Shown here: positions 23,331 through 36,270 of the stretch, piece after piece
Numbering within the stretch: the stretch's first letter is position 1
How the letters are laid out: every line of letters begins with the position of its first letter
DNA from: Taenia hydatigena
Taxonomy: Eukaryota; Platyhelminthes; Cestoda; Cyclophyllidea; Taeniidae
Direction of reading: 5' to 3'
Assembly (NCBI GenBank): GCA_036345935.2
Contig: JADWOT020000572.1
Span: forward strand, 1 to 64,000
Length of the DNA: 64,000 nt
Notes under the pieces: generated by a model
Told to the model about the DNA's origin: nothing
Databases searched by the model: none
Seen by the model: the letters and a program-made list of their open reading frames with translations, nothing else
Translations under genes and position numbers: made by a program

Positions 23331-26300
23331 AAATTAGGATGCTAACGTGTGGAAGCGGTGGGGAAAAAGAGAAGAAAACCACCATGTGTAGCAACATTAA
23401 TTTACTAATAATGGAAACTCTGAAGAAGCATACGGCATTGGATATCATCCAGGCTTGGAGAGAGAGGTGCAGACATCAGAATTGGTGAGGACTGGGGATT
23501 TGGAGTCTTAAGCTGCTTCCCGTTCGGGTGATGCCGGAAGACATTGCCGATCATTTCAATGTCCTCTTCCCCTTTCAGCACATAGTCTCCAGGATCCACA
23601 TGGGCAAGTTACGGTTAGAAGCCGCTTTAAGTGGCGGACCTCGTGTCTGCACTAGATTCATACACCACAGACATTTAAATCTGCGAAACGAAAAGAACAA
23701 CCTGCCGTAAAATTGTGCAGGGGACGAATGCGTCCGTGCTAATGCTGATGCTTAAGGCAAATTAAGCCCAAAATTCTTCCTTCATTTAGATGGCAATGAA
23801 GGAAAGGGAAATCCACTTTATGACCAATCTGTCATGCATGTCAGGAGCAGTCCATGAGTAACACGCAAAGAGCTCATTCAGCTCAACAAGACCAAAACGT
23901 CCCTCCACCTTCCCCATCAACTCCACCGCACAACCGCTCAATGTCCTCGGGTGCGCATCCTCTCCTCTATTGTGCTCAACTAAAGGGACATCACGACCGG
24001 GGTATTTATAGAACCAATTTGATGCAATAGGTGTGGAACTGTCCCTTCCGTACACGCACTGCGGTCTGGTCGTCGTCAGCTGGATCCAATCGAGATCAAG
24101 CATCACTAGACTATTTGCACCAATGAAATGTAGACCACAACCGCCCGTTTTGCTGCTCTACATGAAGTCAAACTCTGGCGACTGTGCGACGGATGCATAG
24201 GTTGTGGACAATAACACACGTGGCACAAGAGAAAAGATGTTACGAAAAAAACTTGAAGCTAGATCGATAAAAATTGCTAAATTTCAGGTGCTAAAAAGAT
24301 AAAAAGCTTAAACATACTGATGAATTAATTACAAGCTTAAAGACGGGATGAATGAAGCTATGCCGAAATTCCCTGATAAACCAAATAACCGAAACGAAAT
24401 GCCTGCCTGTTCTTTGCATATTATCAGAAAGACAGAATTTCAACTGAGCGAAGAAGAGCTCCAAGAACCAATTAAAATAGTGCAAAGAGGCAGTATACAG
24501 AAGCGTTGCATAATCCGCCTTTTGAGGAAATAGCCAACCTACTTGACTTTCCACGTTATAGTTGAGTCCGAATAACGAAAACTCAAACGCTCTACCAAGA
24601 GCCTCTTAATGGGATGATGTTTACTCTTCGCAAGCCAACAAGAGACAAGAGATCCTACCTCCCCAAGCAGCTGCCTTTGAGCTTCCTTCAAAATGCTGGC
24701 TTCTACGAGGAAATCACAGAAATGAATGAAACCAGTAAATCTGATGCCATACGCGAGGACCGATTAAGAGGAGCTCTCTCACTCGTTCATTGGAAGTCGA
24801 AAATTAGCATCGGTCATGAAAAAATGGAAACGGACGATTTCTGATGCTCAATCGCCCTCCCCGAAGGTGCTTTTAAACTAAAGTATTACCTAATCGAAAT
24901 CGTGCAAGAGTCTAGACATGGGTAAATAATAAACGCATGAAAGTGAAGAGAACAGCACAATGGATTCGTTAACCATTCTAACGATGGCAAGTGAGCCCAC
25001 CACAATAAAATGAAGAAGTCATCTCATGCGTTCCATTAAAAATAGAACTAGTGACAGAGTGGGAAGAAGCGATAACGCAGAGGCCAGTCGTAAAAACGCC
25101 ACGCGTCAAGCACCCGATAACGTGTCTCGTGGCTATTGTGATTAAAACATTTCGATTTAATCATCCCTGGTCGAGTTTGGCAGCCATGTAAGTAGGTACT
25201 GACTGAGTTGTAGATCCCCTGACGAATAACGATGCAACCCTTGAGACAAATGTCGAATGACAATATTTGTCCCCATTATGGGTCCCGTGTCCCCATGGCT
25301 GAGACCAAATTGATGGATAAGGCCATGATGATGAGTCACGCGACCATTTTGTCTGCGTCTGGTGGTTCTAAACAGTCAACCAGCCAATACAGCTTTGCTC
25401 GATCTCTTACACGAAGTCTAAATTTTGTGCCACAGGCACTATACTTAGTCGAAAGAATTGTTACTAACTGCACTTGATAAAAAATAACTTTAAGCCATGA
25501 GAAAGGGCGCCGACAAGGTTCTGCACTGACGTGATGCCTAGCGTGAGCCAGCTAGCCTTCCGTCATTGCTGCACCTCATCTTCAATAAAGCTTGCATTCT
25601 TAAAGGTACCGTAATTGACGCCTGCCTCCCTCTCTTAACTTTGGTCGGTGCAAAGACTAGCAAATTGAGTAATCTATCAACATTGGCTAAAGTGCCCTCC
25701 TCTAACGTCTCTGCCATTCAAAGTGATGCATTTTCCACCATTTGAACGCCTTCCGTGAACGCTGTAAACAAGTCTATCTCTACCAGTCCCACATATCTAT
25801 CGTAGGCTGCCCAAATTGGCCTCTACACATTCCACAGGTAAAGGAATGGGGTGAGAAATAGATTGATAGTTGGGATAATAGACAGGTAGGTAGGCAGATA
25901 AGTTGGCAGATAGAGAGATTGAGGTATATGAAGTGGCAGACAGGTCAGTAGATCGCCGACACCGACTTGATCTCCTCACCCAGTCTCCGCCTCCAAACCT
26001 CTACTAGGTGACCGACCAAATTAATAAACAAAGAACAGAGGTGTAAATAGGTAATTGAAGGATTTTAATGCTTTGCAAATAACTCCTCCCTATACATGAC
26101 TGTCGTGTCAAGGGTCTCACCATTTCGACACATATGCCGCAGAAAAGGTCACGCGGCGCAAAATAACTCTCCTACGACAGGAGCAGAGCCAAACGATGGC
26201 ACTGGGCTAGGGTATGGGCTGGACCACACCGTCTGTTCCATTGCTGCCGTGGCGTTGCTAGCTAAACGGACTGCGAAAACCGCTCAACATCGTCAATCGT

Positions 26301-28257
26301 CAATAGCGCTATGCCTGGTAATGTCTACGATGGTACCTAATGCATCTACAGCTCCGCTGCAGTAGGCACGCGCATGGCAGCACCCAAAGACAATAGATAT
26401 TAGGCGCAGAAAGTGCACCCTGCACAAGGCAGTTAAACCTTATAAAGCATTCCATTTCTTCCAGCTAGGAGCAAATACCAATCTAGGCATTATTAGTAGC
26501 GACAATGTAATCAAAATAAAGCAATACTCTCCAAAACCACTCGCCACGAGGGCGTTGGAGAGGTGTTACTGTTAGCATCTCCGACAGTCCGATGTTTTGA
26601 CTAAGATGAAGCGATTTCAACAAGCTCGCTTACATCAGGCAAGACCATACAAACGTTCCAACGCCACATATCATATCGCTACAGTAAAACAAATGGAGAT
26701 AAGTAGGGGAATAGATCCATGGACAGTGAAATATACATATTGCCTCACCTTCGCCTGTCCATCCAACAGAAACCTTACCAACCAAGTAACCAAATCAAAA
26801 GGTAAGTTAAAGAACGTAAATAAAGAATCAGATGAAGCTTAACAGTTGCCAGTGCACATCTGCCTGTGTCTTGAGGGACGTCTACTGACCACTAGCCGTC
26901 AGGAATATTAATGCGGCTAACCTACACTTTTGTCTGTCTCCACTACCTGTCAGCCAACTATTAGCATAAGGTCAAAACAGCCAAGGGGAAGGACTACGTC
27001 GGGACTACTGCATTACTGCAGAAGAAGTGAACAAGCCAAGATAATTAGTGGGCCGTCTTCAAAGTCATCATCGTGACATTACGTTTCCCATAAACACTTC
27101 GTTCGTCGGCAATTCGGAGGCAGACATCCTCGGATGCTTCTTCTGACAATGATAAATGTGCATAGTTTGGTGGCTAAGGCAGCGAACAATAAACAGTCAA
27201 ATTCGCTCAATGTCGCGTCCTCTGCTCTGCCTTTTCTCCCATTTAAAAATAAACTAAAATTGGCAGAAGGGACCAACAAAATTGCCTAATAATCAGGAAA
27301 ATCTGAGTGCACCTGAAATGCGCACAAACCTACGAGATAGTCCCATCAAATTCGCAAAACAATTAAAAGAAGTAAAGCAGCAGCAAGCTTTCTAACCACT
27401 AGGAGTTTAAGTATAATATACTCACTTAATGCAAGTCTACCCAGCATAAATGCTACCGTCCCATCATGGATGGAATTGCACTTATTCAAAAGCAATGCCT
27501 GCAGTCTGTTGCAGAATCTCACACGTAGCATGACGCATATCAATCACTCTTACCTAGCAACATCCAGCACACTCAACCCAGTAACAACAAATTTAACACA
27601 CTTTGTAATGACCATGAACAAATTTCTCTCAATCAAACTTCTCAAAAAGCACATGCATACCCATTGAATCCCGCTAAACACAACCTGCTCAAGTTAGGCC
27701 TCTATAGCAATACAAGTGATCGACAAACGCACACCACCCACCCATCTAACCGGAAGAAAAACAGAGGTGCGCAAAAGTCAGAACTGCCAGTACTTCATGT
27801 ATACCAGTGCTGGGTGAAAGCATTTAAACGATTGATGGCAGCAAACAGGTGAAACATGTGGAAGATAAAATAGTAAGAGGAGGCACAGTTAGTCCTAAGT
27901 CAACGCTGGATCCCCATTCAACAGGCAGCGGCTTAATGCAAAAGACCACGCTTCGCAGTCAGGCGTTACACCTCATCAAAGTAGATAAACAGCAAGTAAA
28001 CAGTATGCACAAGTGGAGACTTTACAGATGTGCATAAAATGTCCATTTATACGCATTTATGAATTGGCAAGTTCCTTCCTCCATCTATCCACAATCTTCA
28101 CACTCATTAACTTGGCCATTTTGCTTACCACATCACAATGCGGGAGTCACGACACGGCACCGTTTGCACCCTACTTTGCAGACTTCCAACAGTTTCAGCA
28201 AAAAAATCCATCAGCGAACGCGGATTGCCAAAATGATATTCAGCGGTGGCACAGCCT
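23331..28257. other. No recognisable gene; a simple-repeat tract near 25.85 kb
   Basis: A minus-strand 106-codon frame (23786-24106) and plus frames at 24348-24533 and 24614-24844 are the best open stretches; none shows a family motif. At about 25857-25950 lies a degenerate TAGN/GATA-type microsatellite (AATAGACAGGTAGGTAGGCA and similar). The rest is unremarkable. Confidence 0.35.
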
Positions 28258-29740
28258 TAACGAAACACCTGTCGTTTGCACTCTGAGGAAATATTACTGG
28301 TATGCCGCTTCATTTGTTCAGTTATATCTATTTCTCGCAGCCGAATTCAATATTTGCATCCATCCATCACCTGCGCTAATAAATATTCCATCCGAAAAAC
28401 ATCCTCGTATTAGCAGGAACAGGCTGAGTATTCAAGGAGCAGTGTCGATCAAGCCGACGGATAGATATTTAGTGTGACGATCGCGTAGAATGCACGTTGA
28501 AGTCTCGTTCGTAGCAGAATGTTTACGACCTTGGCTTGGGCTTATTCTGATCGCGCCTGCTGAAGCTGAAGGCGACGACATTCTGATCATAAATGAAAGA
28601 AAAGTACTCAAGCACCCTTTCGGAGGGCACCTCAACTGAATCCGCGTCCAATGAGCACGACCGATTCTACTAATATGGTTATTACAGCAATTTGGATAAT
28701 GCGGCTGCCACATTACATTTGTGAAGACTTCAAATGAGGGATTACCAAATGATTTATCAAAACAAAACACTGATAATGCCATTTCCTGGGCAGAAACCCA
28801 TTCGTATCACGACAAATTGGAGAGCAGTAGAAAGGTCAAACCTCAAATTTGACAATTTTTCTGTAATCCCTTGGAGCTTATTGGACGCACCACCTCAGGC
28901 AGGTACGTCGTTGTCACCCTTAAGATCAGACCATCTTTGACACCAATTGAGGCCTGAAATTCAACAGGTCTTTTCAAGCCGAGACCAACAGATCCTAATT
29001 TGCCAAAATAGCGTCGCAACTAAAACACGCAACTCACCCACCATACCGACAGACAATATACTAAATACGGTCAATGACCTTGAAACTGCCGAAATAAAAA
29101 CTTCTGCTTTAATACCTTCCGAATCCTAAACATACGCAAATGCACAAAAAAGTCTAAGCCAAAAGGCCGATGCAAATATATATCTATAAACAGCAAGCAG
29201 TTCATTGTTAAAGGAGGATTTATAGAAAGATTCGCATACATCTATAAAATATTTGCGGACAATTGAATAAGGAATCAAATGCTGCGCAACCTTTAGAATA
29301 TCCATTTTAGGAAGAATTGCGCCTAAACATCATACAATAAATATGAGAATTGAAAAGCTACCCTTGAGCAGGCTGGCGGATTTGTTACAAATTGAAAATA
29401 GAATAGTGGCTTCTGTCGTCTTCGGTGAATGCGACAATCGTCATACAGGGTAGCCTAAGTTCCTTTCTACCTCTCACACCAAGGGTGCATTCAATACGGC
29501 ATACATATACACGATGGATAAAGATGTGGCGCGTTTCGTGATTATCGCCTTGCCTTCTGTCTTGTAGTCCTTTGAACGAATAGGTCAGAGCTAATGGATT
29601 TCAGTGCGAACACGGAGTTGATGAGACACTTCCTCCTTTCTGCCCCCATAACTTCTGATGCAATCCCCATCACGGTGTTTGCAATGGCTGCCTCATGATC
29701 TCTCAGTGATCTCTCCCAACAACCAAAGTATTGCATTAAT
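28258..29740 (-). repeat. Unclassified repeat R6, copy 1 (with about 470 bp extra)
   Basis: The reverse complement aligns with 53780-54645. Shared anchors: CGAGGAAATATTGCTGGTATGCCGC-like sequence near 28290, AAAGGGTGCTTGAG near 28613, TTCAGCAGGCGCGATCA near 28560 (all in R6 orientation), CACCGAAGACGACAGAAG near 29424 and the GAGAGA/CTCATGAT segment near 29700. Translated in the R6 orientation, both copies stay open through RCP.KGCLST and SSPS.SAGAI (minus here, plus at 54.33-54.52 kb), which suggests descent from coding sequence. The segment at about 28845-29318 has no counterpart in copy 2. The 154-codon plus-strand frame at 28013-28477 crosses the repeat edge and is unlikely to be a gene. 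Family unknown. Confidence 0.7.
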
Positions 29741-30594
29741 TCCTCGTCTCATTAGCCCCCAGCCTAGGTACTGCCCTTGTTGGGTGCCCTTATATGTACT
29801 ACCAGGTAGTTTCCTTTCAGTCATAAGTGTGCAAACTTCACTTTCACGTCTGATCGGCGATCTACCCTTCCAGAGTTGCAGAATAATGGTTAAAACTGGA
29901 GTAGTGTGGTGCGGACAAAGCAGGTATTAGGCGACAGAACGTTCATCACTCTGACCAACTCTTTGCCATAAAGGCGATGAACCCTGCAGTACAGCTGTGG
30001 TGAGTAAATTGGTCTGAAGTCGGTGGACATCGGTCCGGAATCTCAATTTATGCCCGAATCGCGGTGCGTGTCTTTGAGTTCTGGAAGGACAAGGAGTCTA
30101 GTGAGATTTGGGTGGTGCAAATTAGCTGTGAGCGAGGGACATCAGGGTTGTTCATTGGGACAGCTGAGGCTGCGTATCCTAACTGCTTAAAAAAGTTGCC
30201 TACTGCACAATCTAGACAAGCTTAGGCGTTGCGTAAGAAGTCAGCATGAGTATCACGTCCAAGACCACTTTTGCACATTAAATAAATTGTACTGTCTGAG
30301 TTTCTCTCCTCGCACAGGCTTCCAACGACGCCTCCTCTTCTACAGCCACTCGTCCCTCCTCCCTCCCTGGTGAAATTAACTGAGTGGAGGGAGTGAAAGG
30401 GCTGTTGTCCAGTACGAGGCGCAAACCACTCCACTGCCCCTCACTCCAAAGGTGCATTGAAAGCAATAAAAACTACTACAATGCCTGAGTGAATTGCTAG
30501 TAAATGAGAATAATATTGACAGAAATAACAATTTGAAAAGGAGCAATGAACCTCGAGACCGCCCCCCGATCCAGCCTCGTAACACGCCGCACTG
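29741..30594. other. No recognisable gene; pyrimidine-rich patch
   Basis: 30340-30370 is a C/T-rich patch (CGTCCCTCCTCCCTCCCTGG). Open frames on the minus strand (30222-30759) run through it and are composition artefacts as far as I can judge. Confidence 0.3.
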
Positions 30595-30768
30595 ATGAGC
30601 AGCCTTCGCAATCCACGCAGTGGACATCCGATGTGCCACGGGATTGAGCGAGTGGATAGATGTGCTTTTGTGCGCAATGCTCTTCTGTTTGCCGAGGAGA
30701 GGCGCCGTTTTGAGCTGCGCGAAAGGCGGTGTCGTGATGCGACGCAGAATGCTTTGCAAGGAGAGTAG
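30595..30768 (+). CDS. Candidate short ORF or exon, Arg/Glu-rich, 57 codons
   Basis: ATG at 30595 to TAG at 30766. The product is strongly charged in its second half (FAEERRRFELRERRC at about residues 33-47), which would form an amphipathic or coiled-coil helix. That composition is unusual for random frames in this window, and the local DNA is more GC-rich than its surroundings. The opposite strand also has a long open frame here (30376-30759), so the GC-rich composition may explain both. No family recognised. It could be an exon, a fragment of an element ORF, or chance. Confidence 0.25.
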   Translation: MSSLRNPRSGHPMCHGIERVDRCAFVRNALLFAEERRRFELRERRCRDATQNALQGE

Positions 30769-32330
30769 TCCCTACTTCATCCCCTCCCCTCGTACACGCG
30801 CATACGCGCATTACATAACGACCAGCCATGGGACGCGTTCTGCACATACACGCATTCCAGGCTGCCCCCTCTATCTTGGTATTCATTAATGGGCCAATCC
30901 TCGAGGTAATGCAATACGAGGCCGACCGGTGGACGGGGTTGAGCAAGCTCACAGCACCCGTCTCAGTTAAAAAAATACAGGTAATTTCATTGGTCCCAAA
31001 TTAGGGACCGTTGCAGAAATTACACTGCAAAGAACAGATAATACACACGATCTTAGCTCAGAGAGCCGAGAAGCGATGCCCCACCGCGCCCACCCAAACC
31101 AGGGCCTCAGGTAGCTTTCACTTGCTCCCCGACCGCTACACCATCGTTCTCAACAGCCTCTAATTTAACCCATCTTTTGCACATCTTCCCTGCGTTTTGT
31201 CTAATCCTCCACGCTCATCGCTACCCTTTTTTTTCTTTTCCTTCCTTTTGTCTCATTCATCCTCAGCTGAATTGCGCATCCTTAATCACACACATCTATG
31301 CGCACGCTACTCACTTTCTGTTTCAGTAGGCTGTCATTAAGCTATCCCACCTCTCTGGCTGACCTCTCAAGTGCAGCCGTCTCGCTACACTTATACTTGC
31401 AATTAGCTGCGCGTCCTGAGCCTCTGCACTCTGACGTTGTGGTGCTGTCCTATTCTGTGCTGCAGTCTCCACTGCACCACCGTCAAACAATCAAATGCGC
31501 ACAATGACGCTGTCGTTTACTTTTATGCGGCCGTGTGCCCACGAGCGCATGCGCATTTCAATCACCTATCTTTAAATGACTCTCGTCACCGCTTGGCCAT
31601 CGCTTCACCCCTTTGTACCTACAGCCACGCGTCCGTGATTCTCTAAGCACAAGCAATTTCCTATGCTAATCACCCAGAATACTTTTTTGTTGTCACCCAT
31701 TCATTAAAATTAATTGGTTTTATGCCAATTCTCTTACCATAGTAGACAAATCTGTTCTTTTACAGTTCTCGCAGTCTTCTTTTTTATCGATCTTCACACT
31801 ATAAACAGTTTTAAATTAGACATGAAAACTTGTGGGATTACACACCTTTATGACTGGTCATTTCTGAGGTGACAGTAGCTCTTCTCAATTAAAGCATCCA
31901 TTCAGGCAGAGCCTGTCGTGTCTATGGGATTTTGCACGGATGCAGCTGCAGTAATTTTCGGAAGGGCGCTTATGCACGCCCTTTTCCATCGATGGATTGA
32001 ATCGCCTCCTCATCGACATCAGCAAGTATGATTTGTAGAAACATAAGTCAACGTAGTAAAGGCTCTGCTGGGAACGGGATATCAATGGGCAGTCCACACC
32101 ACCCTCAGTCTAGGCGTTGATCTGATGATTTGATTTGTAAGTTCATCATAGAAATTGACCACGATTAGTATTGTTTCTCAAGAATTTCGTTCTGTTTCTT
32201 CAGGCACGGAGACGTTCTTCAGGTTGGATTCCCTTAGCTAAGGTGATAGGAGAGCTAGAACATTAAACTTTGCTACTGAAGACGGAAACGAGAGAGCACG
32301 TAGCGCAGTATACCAGCGTCATGCGGCTGC
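30769..32330. other. No recognisable gene; pyrimidine-rich stretch
   Basis: 31140-31290 is C/T-rich with TTTTTTTTCTTTTCCTTCCT near 31229. Short frames at 31298-31507 and 31437-31646 overlap in different frames and carry no motif. TACACGCGCATACGCGCATT (30792-30811) is an alternating purine-pyrimidine tract. Confidence 0.3.
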
Positions 32331-33055
32331 GTCAAAATTTTGACGGTCTGGGTACGCATTTGACAAAATGTGTTTTTCGCATAGCCAAGGCTTTCACTGC
32401 TTTAAAAACGGTGATATCACACATGTGATAGCATGTTTTAACCAATGGGAAGGGGATGAAAGCCCTGGTTTTGGGGAGCCGTTGAATGCCTTTCCTTCTG
32501 CAAGCTTTATGTTCCGTAGCAAAAGTAATTAGGTCAACAGCATTAAATCTTAACAGAGCTTGGTTTCTTACACAGGTTTACAAAATGTTTTCCTTACATC
32601 TGCGCATCAACCGTTGTAGATTCCAAATCATTACATTGCCCATTCATTGAATTTGTATGGTATATAATAGAGTCATTATTATAGAAAGTCCAGATACGAA
32701 TCCTATGGTCTAATTCTTCGTCAATATATTCTTACTTTACCAATGAGCTTTGTTAGATACCCCTAAAATTATCTGACAGCCACCACAGGCTCTCCATTAC
32801 TCTGTGGAGCAGTGATTTTACCAGTCCTTAAGGCAAGAATGAAGTAGTTTAGCTGAGTCGAGTTGTTTAATCTGGTTGTTCGTCATTCTCTGATCAAATC
32901 TTAATTCGCAATTTCAGACAACTACCGGGATGCATCTGCGAAGATGTGATCAAGAAGGTAGCGAAGATGGTCACATTTCGTGGATGCAAGGCCGATTATT
33001 TGATAGTTGCTGAAATGCATTTGAGAGGGGCTAACGATTGACTTGAGGTAATTGT
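32331..33055 (+). repeat. Unclassified dispersed repeat R1, copy 3 (5'-truncated)
   Basis: Begins close to the exact palindrome GTCAAAATTTTGAC (32333-32346), followed by GGTCTGGGTACGCATT as in the inverted copy 2. From about 32390 it aligns with 7825-8455. Similarity starts abruptly near the palindrome and is lost further left. Minus-strand frames are interrupted by stops. Confidence 0.75.
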
Positions 33056-35628
33056 GACAGTATGGGAGACAAAGGATTGAATGGATGAATGCGTCATGGG
33101 TGTAACGAGGAGGTGGCAGTGCGATAGATGGAAAGTGGAAGTAACGATGGGCGTAAAAAATAAATTTAAATGCACAGAAATAGTGGCAAGTTATTAGTGG
33201 GCATGAAAGGGCAAGCTAAAAATGCATTAACAAAAACAATAGGATAAGAATGAGGGACGCAAATTTAAAAACAGTCAAGAATCGCGGCAGGAAAATGTGA
33301 CTAACCACACATCGTCATTAGTGCTATCACCACTTTTACAACATGAGGATGCTGAGGAGAAAGGGAATGGAAAACGACGTTGGTGGGACACTAGCGAAGT
33401 TGCGAACGGGAGTTGGCGGAAAAGATTGTCGACTGAGCTAATAATAAAGATTGCGTGCAGTGCACCTCGGAAAACATTAACAATGCCTTTCTGCGGACCT
33501 TCATTATTGACCGTATTCGTCCATAGTCCCTTTGATCTCTGTATGTATGCTCTTTAATTTTACCTACTTGAGTTCCGTAAGGACCTGGTAGACTGACGTA
33601 TGCAGTGGGTAGGAAAGTTATAATGTGGTAAGACTGGTGCGGATAGTTCGCGGGTATTTGTTAAAGGCCGAATTCGTTGTAATATGTTCAATTTAGCATT
33701 AATGCAAAAAAAATTTTGTGGTCTTAGTCCGGCTCTTAGTGCAAGAGAATATCAAACCATGTCTGTTGTAACTCAGGCAGCACATCCATGCATGTGCGTT
33801 GAATGCATTGGGTTTGTGTTCCTTCGTGTCGAACAAGAGATTCTCCCACAGAAAGCAAGCAGATTTGGACTCAATAGCGGCTAAGGAACAGAGAAGCGAA
33901 AGGAGAAATTACACTCGTTGCACTGATTTTCGGTCCCATGTGCCATGCTGACATTCTGGGAGCTAGCTTTTCAAGAAAGCCAATTCTATCGGTGTTACAA
34001 TAAAAAGAGCTTGCGGATCCCATTACTAATAAAAAGTGGAAGGAATTGATAAGGCATGTCAATATAAATTGTACTGGCATTTGACAGGCGATTAATGGGC
34101 GGACGGAGTGGTATTCGAGGTGGTATGATAGGTGTGTGGTTTGGTGGCTAGCGATATTGGCGATAATTACGACGATTGGTGCTGATGGTTCACTGCATAG
34201 CAGCAGCGCATCCATCGCTATTAACGAAAATCATGGTGCATGAGGCGTGCTGCTTTCATATGACTACACACCAACTTACCTGTTTTTTCCAAATAGCAGA
34301 GCCCTAACATACGCCAGTGGTTTATCACGTAATTACTTGCCGCTTGAGGCTATCTTATCAGACACATTCATCACAAAATGGGTACACTCACAAGACTAAA
34401 AGCTGTGACAAAGAGCGAATGGCATAAGAACATGATACGTTGAGGACATTTTCATGAGGGTAACAATGAAATCAGTGAAAAAGCTCCAACACTGTATGCT
34501 CAGTGTGAAAAGGTGAAGCTCTCAGCAGTTACATGCCGCCAAAGAGCCTGTTAGCGCTACGACACCTAGGTTTGAGAGGGTTGCTCTTCTTTCAGTGCAA
34601 AGCAACACAAGCGATAATTGACTTCCGATGCCATCAGTGATCCAGGTTGAGGCGAAGGCACTTTACTAGTTACAAGATCTTTCAGCTCTACGTACCCATT
34701 AGCCAGAACGAGAGCACAAACTAAAATGGCGAGAAGTTAACATGGGCCTCCTTACAGTTTTGGTGGGCGGAGTTGGAGCACTCCCAGATAAATGTGCTAA
34801 ATTCATGCATTTCACATGCTTAAGCAACCAAAATACCTCAAAATAAACCCACACATCCATGCGTCTATCCATTTCTTCAACTTTTTCCATAACATGGACC
34901 ATAATTCATTTTGCCGCCTCAACTTTGCTAAGAGTTCCATGACATGTGCAGCGAACATGTTTACCTGGTATAGACCGCGAGATGATCCGAAGTGTCAATA
35001 CCTCCATGCTCTGCTCGTCTTCCTACATTTCCTGCCTTCATTACAATTGCCTGTATTTATTTACGACAACGTCCACTTATCATCTGACACACACACATTC
35101 GCACACCCAAACCGATTCCTTTTAATAATCTGAAGGGAACGGTCACAATCTCGTCTGCACTCAGACTTTCTGCATCAATCACTCATGAGTTACATTAGGT
35201 GCTCTTTACATTAGCGAAGCGGGTGCTGTTTCATGCTCACGGAATCCAGCCGCTTACCAGTCGTTAAAATATTAGCTCTACCTTGGCTCGGTGAAAATGG
35301 GTAAGAATGCAAACTATAAGAGCCGCAATTTTAAAGCAACAATAATGCGAAAAGATTAAAGGCAATTGCTAGCTACGAGAAGAATATTTGTGGGATGGAA
35401 ATCGATGCTAAGACGTGTGATAGTTAGCATAGGAGGAAGTAATAAAAGACAGAAGAAGAAAAGTTCTATCAGGATGATAGAGTGCAAGGCACCGCTAGAA
35501 CAGAATGGCCAACGGCACATTTACAGGCTTTGTGCACTTACGCAAACAGAAGATAGTACAGAATTAAGAGACCGGCATTTCCGAGTCCAAATGCTCGTGG
35601 GAGGAAACTGACTTGCAAGCTATCAAAG
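33056..35628. other. No recognisable gene
   Basis: Open frames reach 114 codons (minus, 33871-34215) with no motif. No RNA genes or repeat copies seen. Confidence 0.35.
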
Positions 35629-35918
35629 TCAATTATGTAAGACGCACACAAATTGTAGTGCAGCTATAAGTTTTGCAGTCATTTTACCAACCCGCAGATC
35701 TTTATCAAGACGTATCAAAGTAAAATTTGTGCAATTTAACGATCCTTCGCGGTCAAAACGAGAGAGAGAAAAATTGGAATGAACGCATTTGTTAATGATG
35801 AGTAACTTGGTTTCACCAAAATGAGGAGCGGCTAGGACAATTAAAAATGTGTGTATTAATTCTTTCCCTTCATGCACCTGACTGGAACGCCATTGTCCCG
35901 AAGCACCATTGCAATGAG
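35629..35918 (-). mobile_element. Ty3/gypsy RNase H relic
   Basis: On the minus strand, starting near 35918, the frame reads GQWRSSQVHEGKELIHTF and then LAAPHFGETKLLI. These match the gypsy pattern F.W....AFE.LK..L..APVLA.PDF...FIL that opens the RT-linked RNase H domain. Further on come RFDREGS (LSQxDxxGxE), LIRLDKDLRVGKMTAKLI (ASRTLxxxERNYxVTxxELLA) and ALQFVCVLHN (AVVxFVKxFRHY). The catalytic DTDAS box is degraded (IINKCVH), so the enzyme would be dead. It stays open for 82 codons. No RT or integrase was found next to it. Confidence 0.65.
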
Positions 35919-36164
35919 TCGGAGAAGTTATATCATTCTCTTATAAATTTACAAACACTCGGTTTACTCCTCTTTTCGCAAAAATGATAAAAGCAGAACG
36001 GTGCGATAAGTGCTTGGTACAATTCACTGCGTTTTGTCACCGAGCCCTAACACTTGATGCTCAGTGGCTTTTTGATTACTGAACCTCGAAACAGTACTTT
36101 ACTGGTGATATTATTAGAGACCGTGAAATAGCTCTTCGTGCATGAAATCGAACTTAACTTTACC

Positions 36165-36270
36165 TGGGTGTTGGGTGACAAGCGCACGATGACCTTTGGT
36201 TATCAGAGACAGACATTCATAGCCCCCAAGCAGGCAGAGTGCTCCTTTGCACTGGTCACATAATTATACA
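36165..36270 (+). repeat. Short repeat R5, copy 1
   Basis: GTGACAAGCGCACGATGACC and the following TTTGGTTATCAGA match 44940-45045 (GAGACAAGCGCACAACCACC, TTTGTTATCAGA), ending near CAGGCAGAGTGCTCCTTTGC against CAGGGCGGGCCCTTGCGCAG. About 100 bp align. Family unknown. Confidence 0.5.

Noticed and set aside
25857..25950. Possible satellite or CRISPR-like array
   Set aside because: Units are only 4 bp and irregular; a degenerate microsatellite, with no spacer structure.
28013..28477. 154-codon plus-strand open frame, the longest in the window
   Set aside because: It crosses the edge of repeat R6 and is antisense to the frame shared by both R6 copies; no domain seen.
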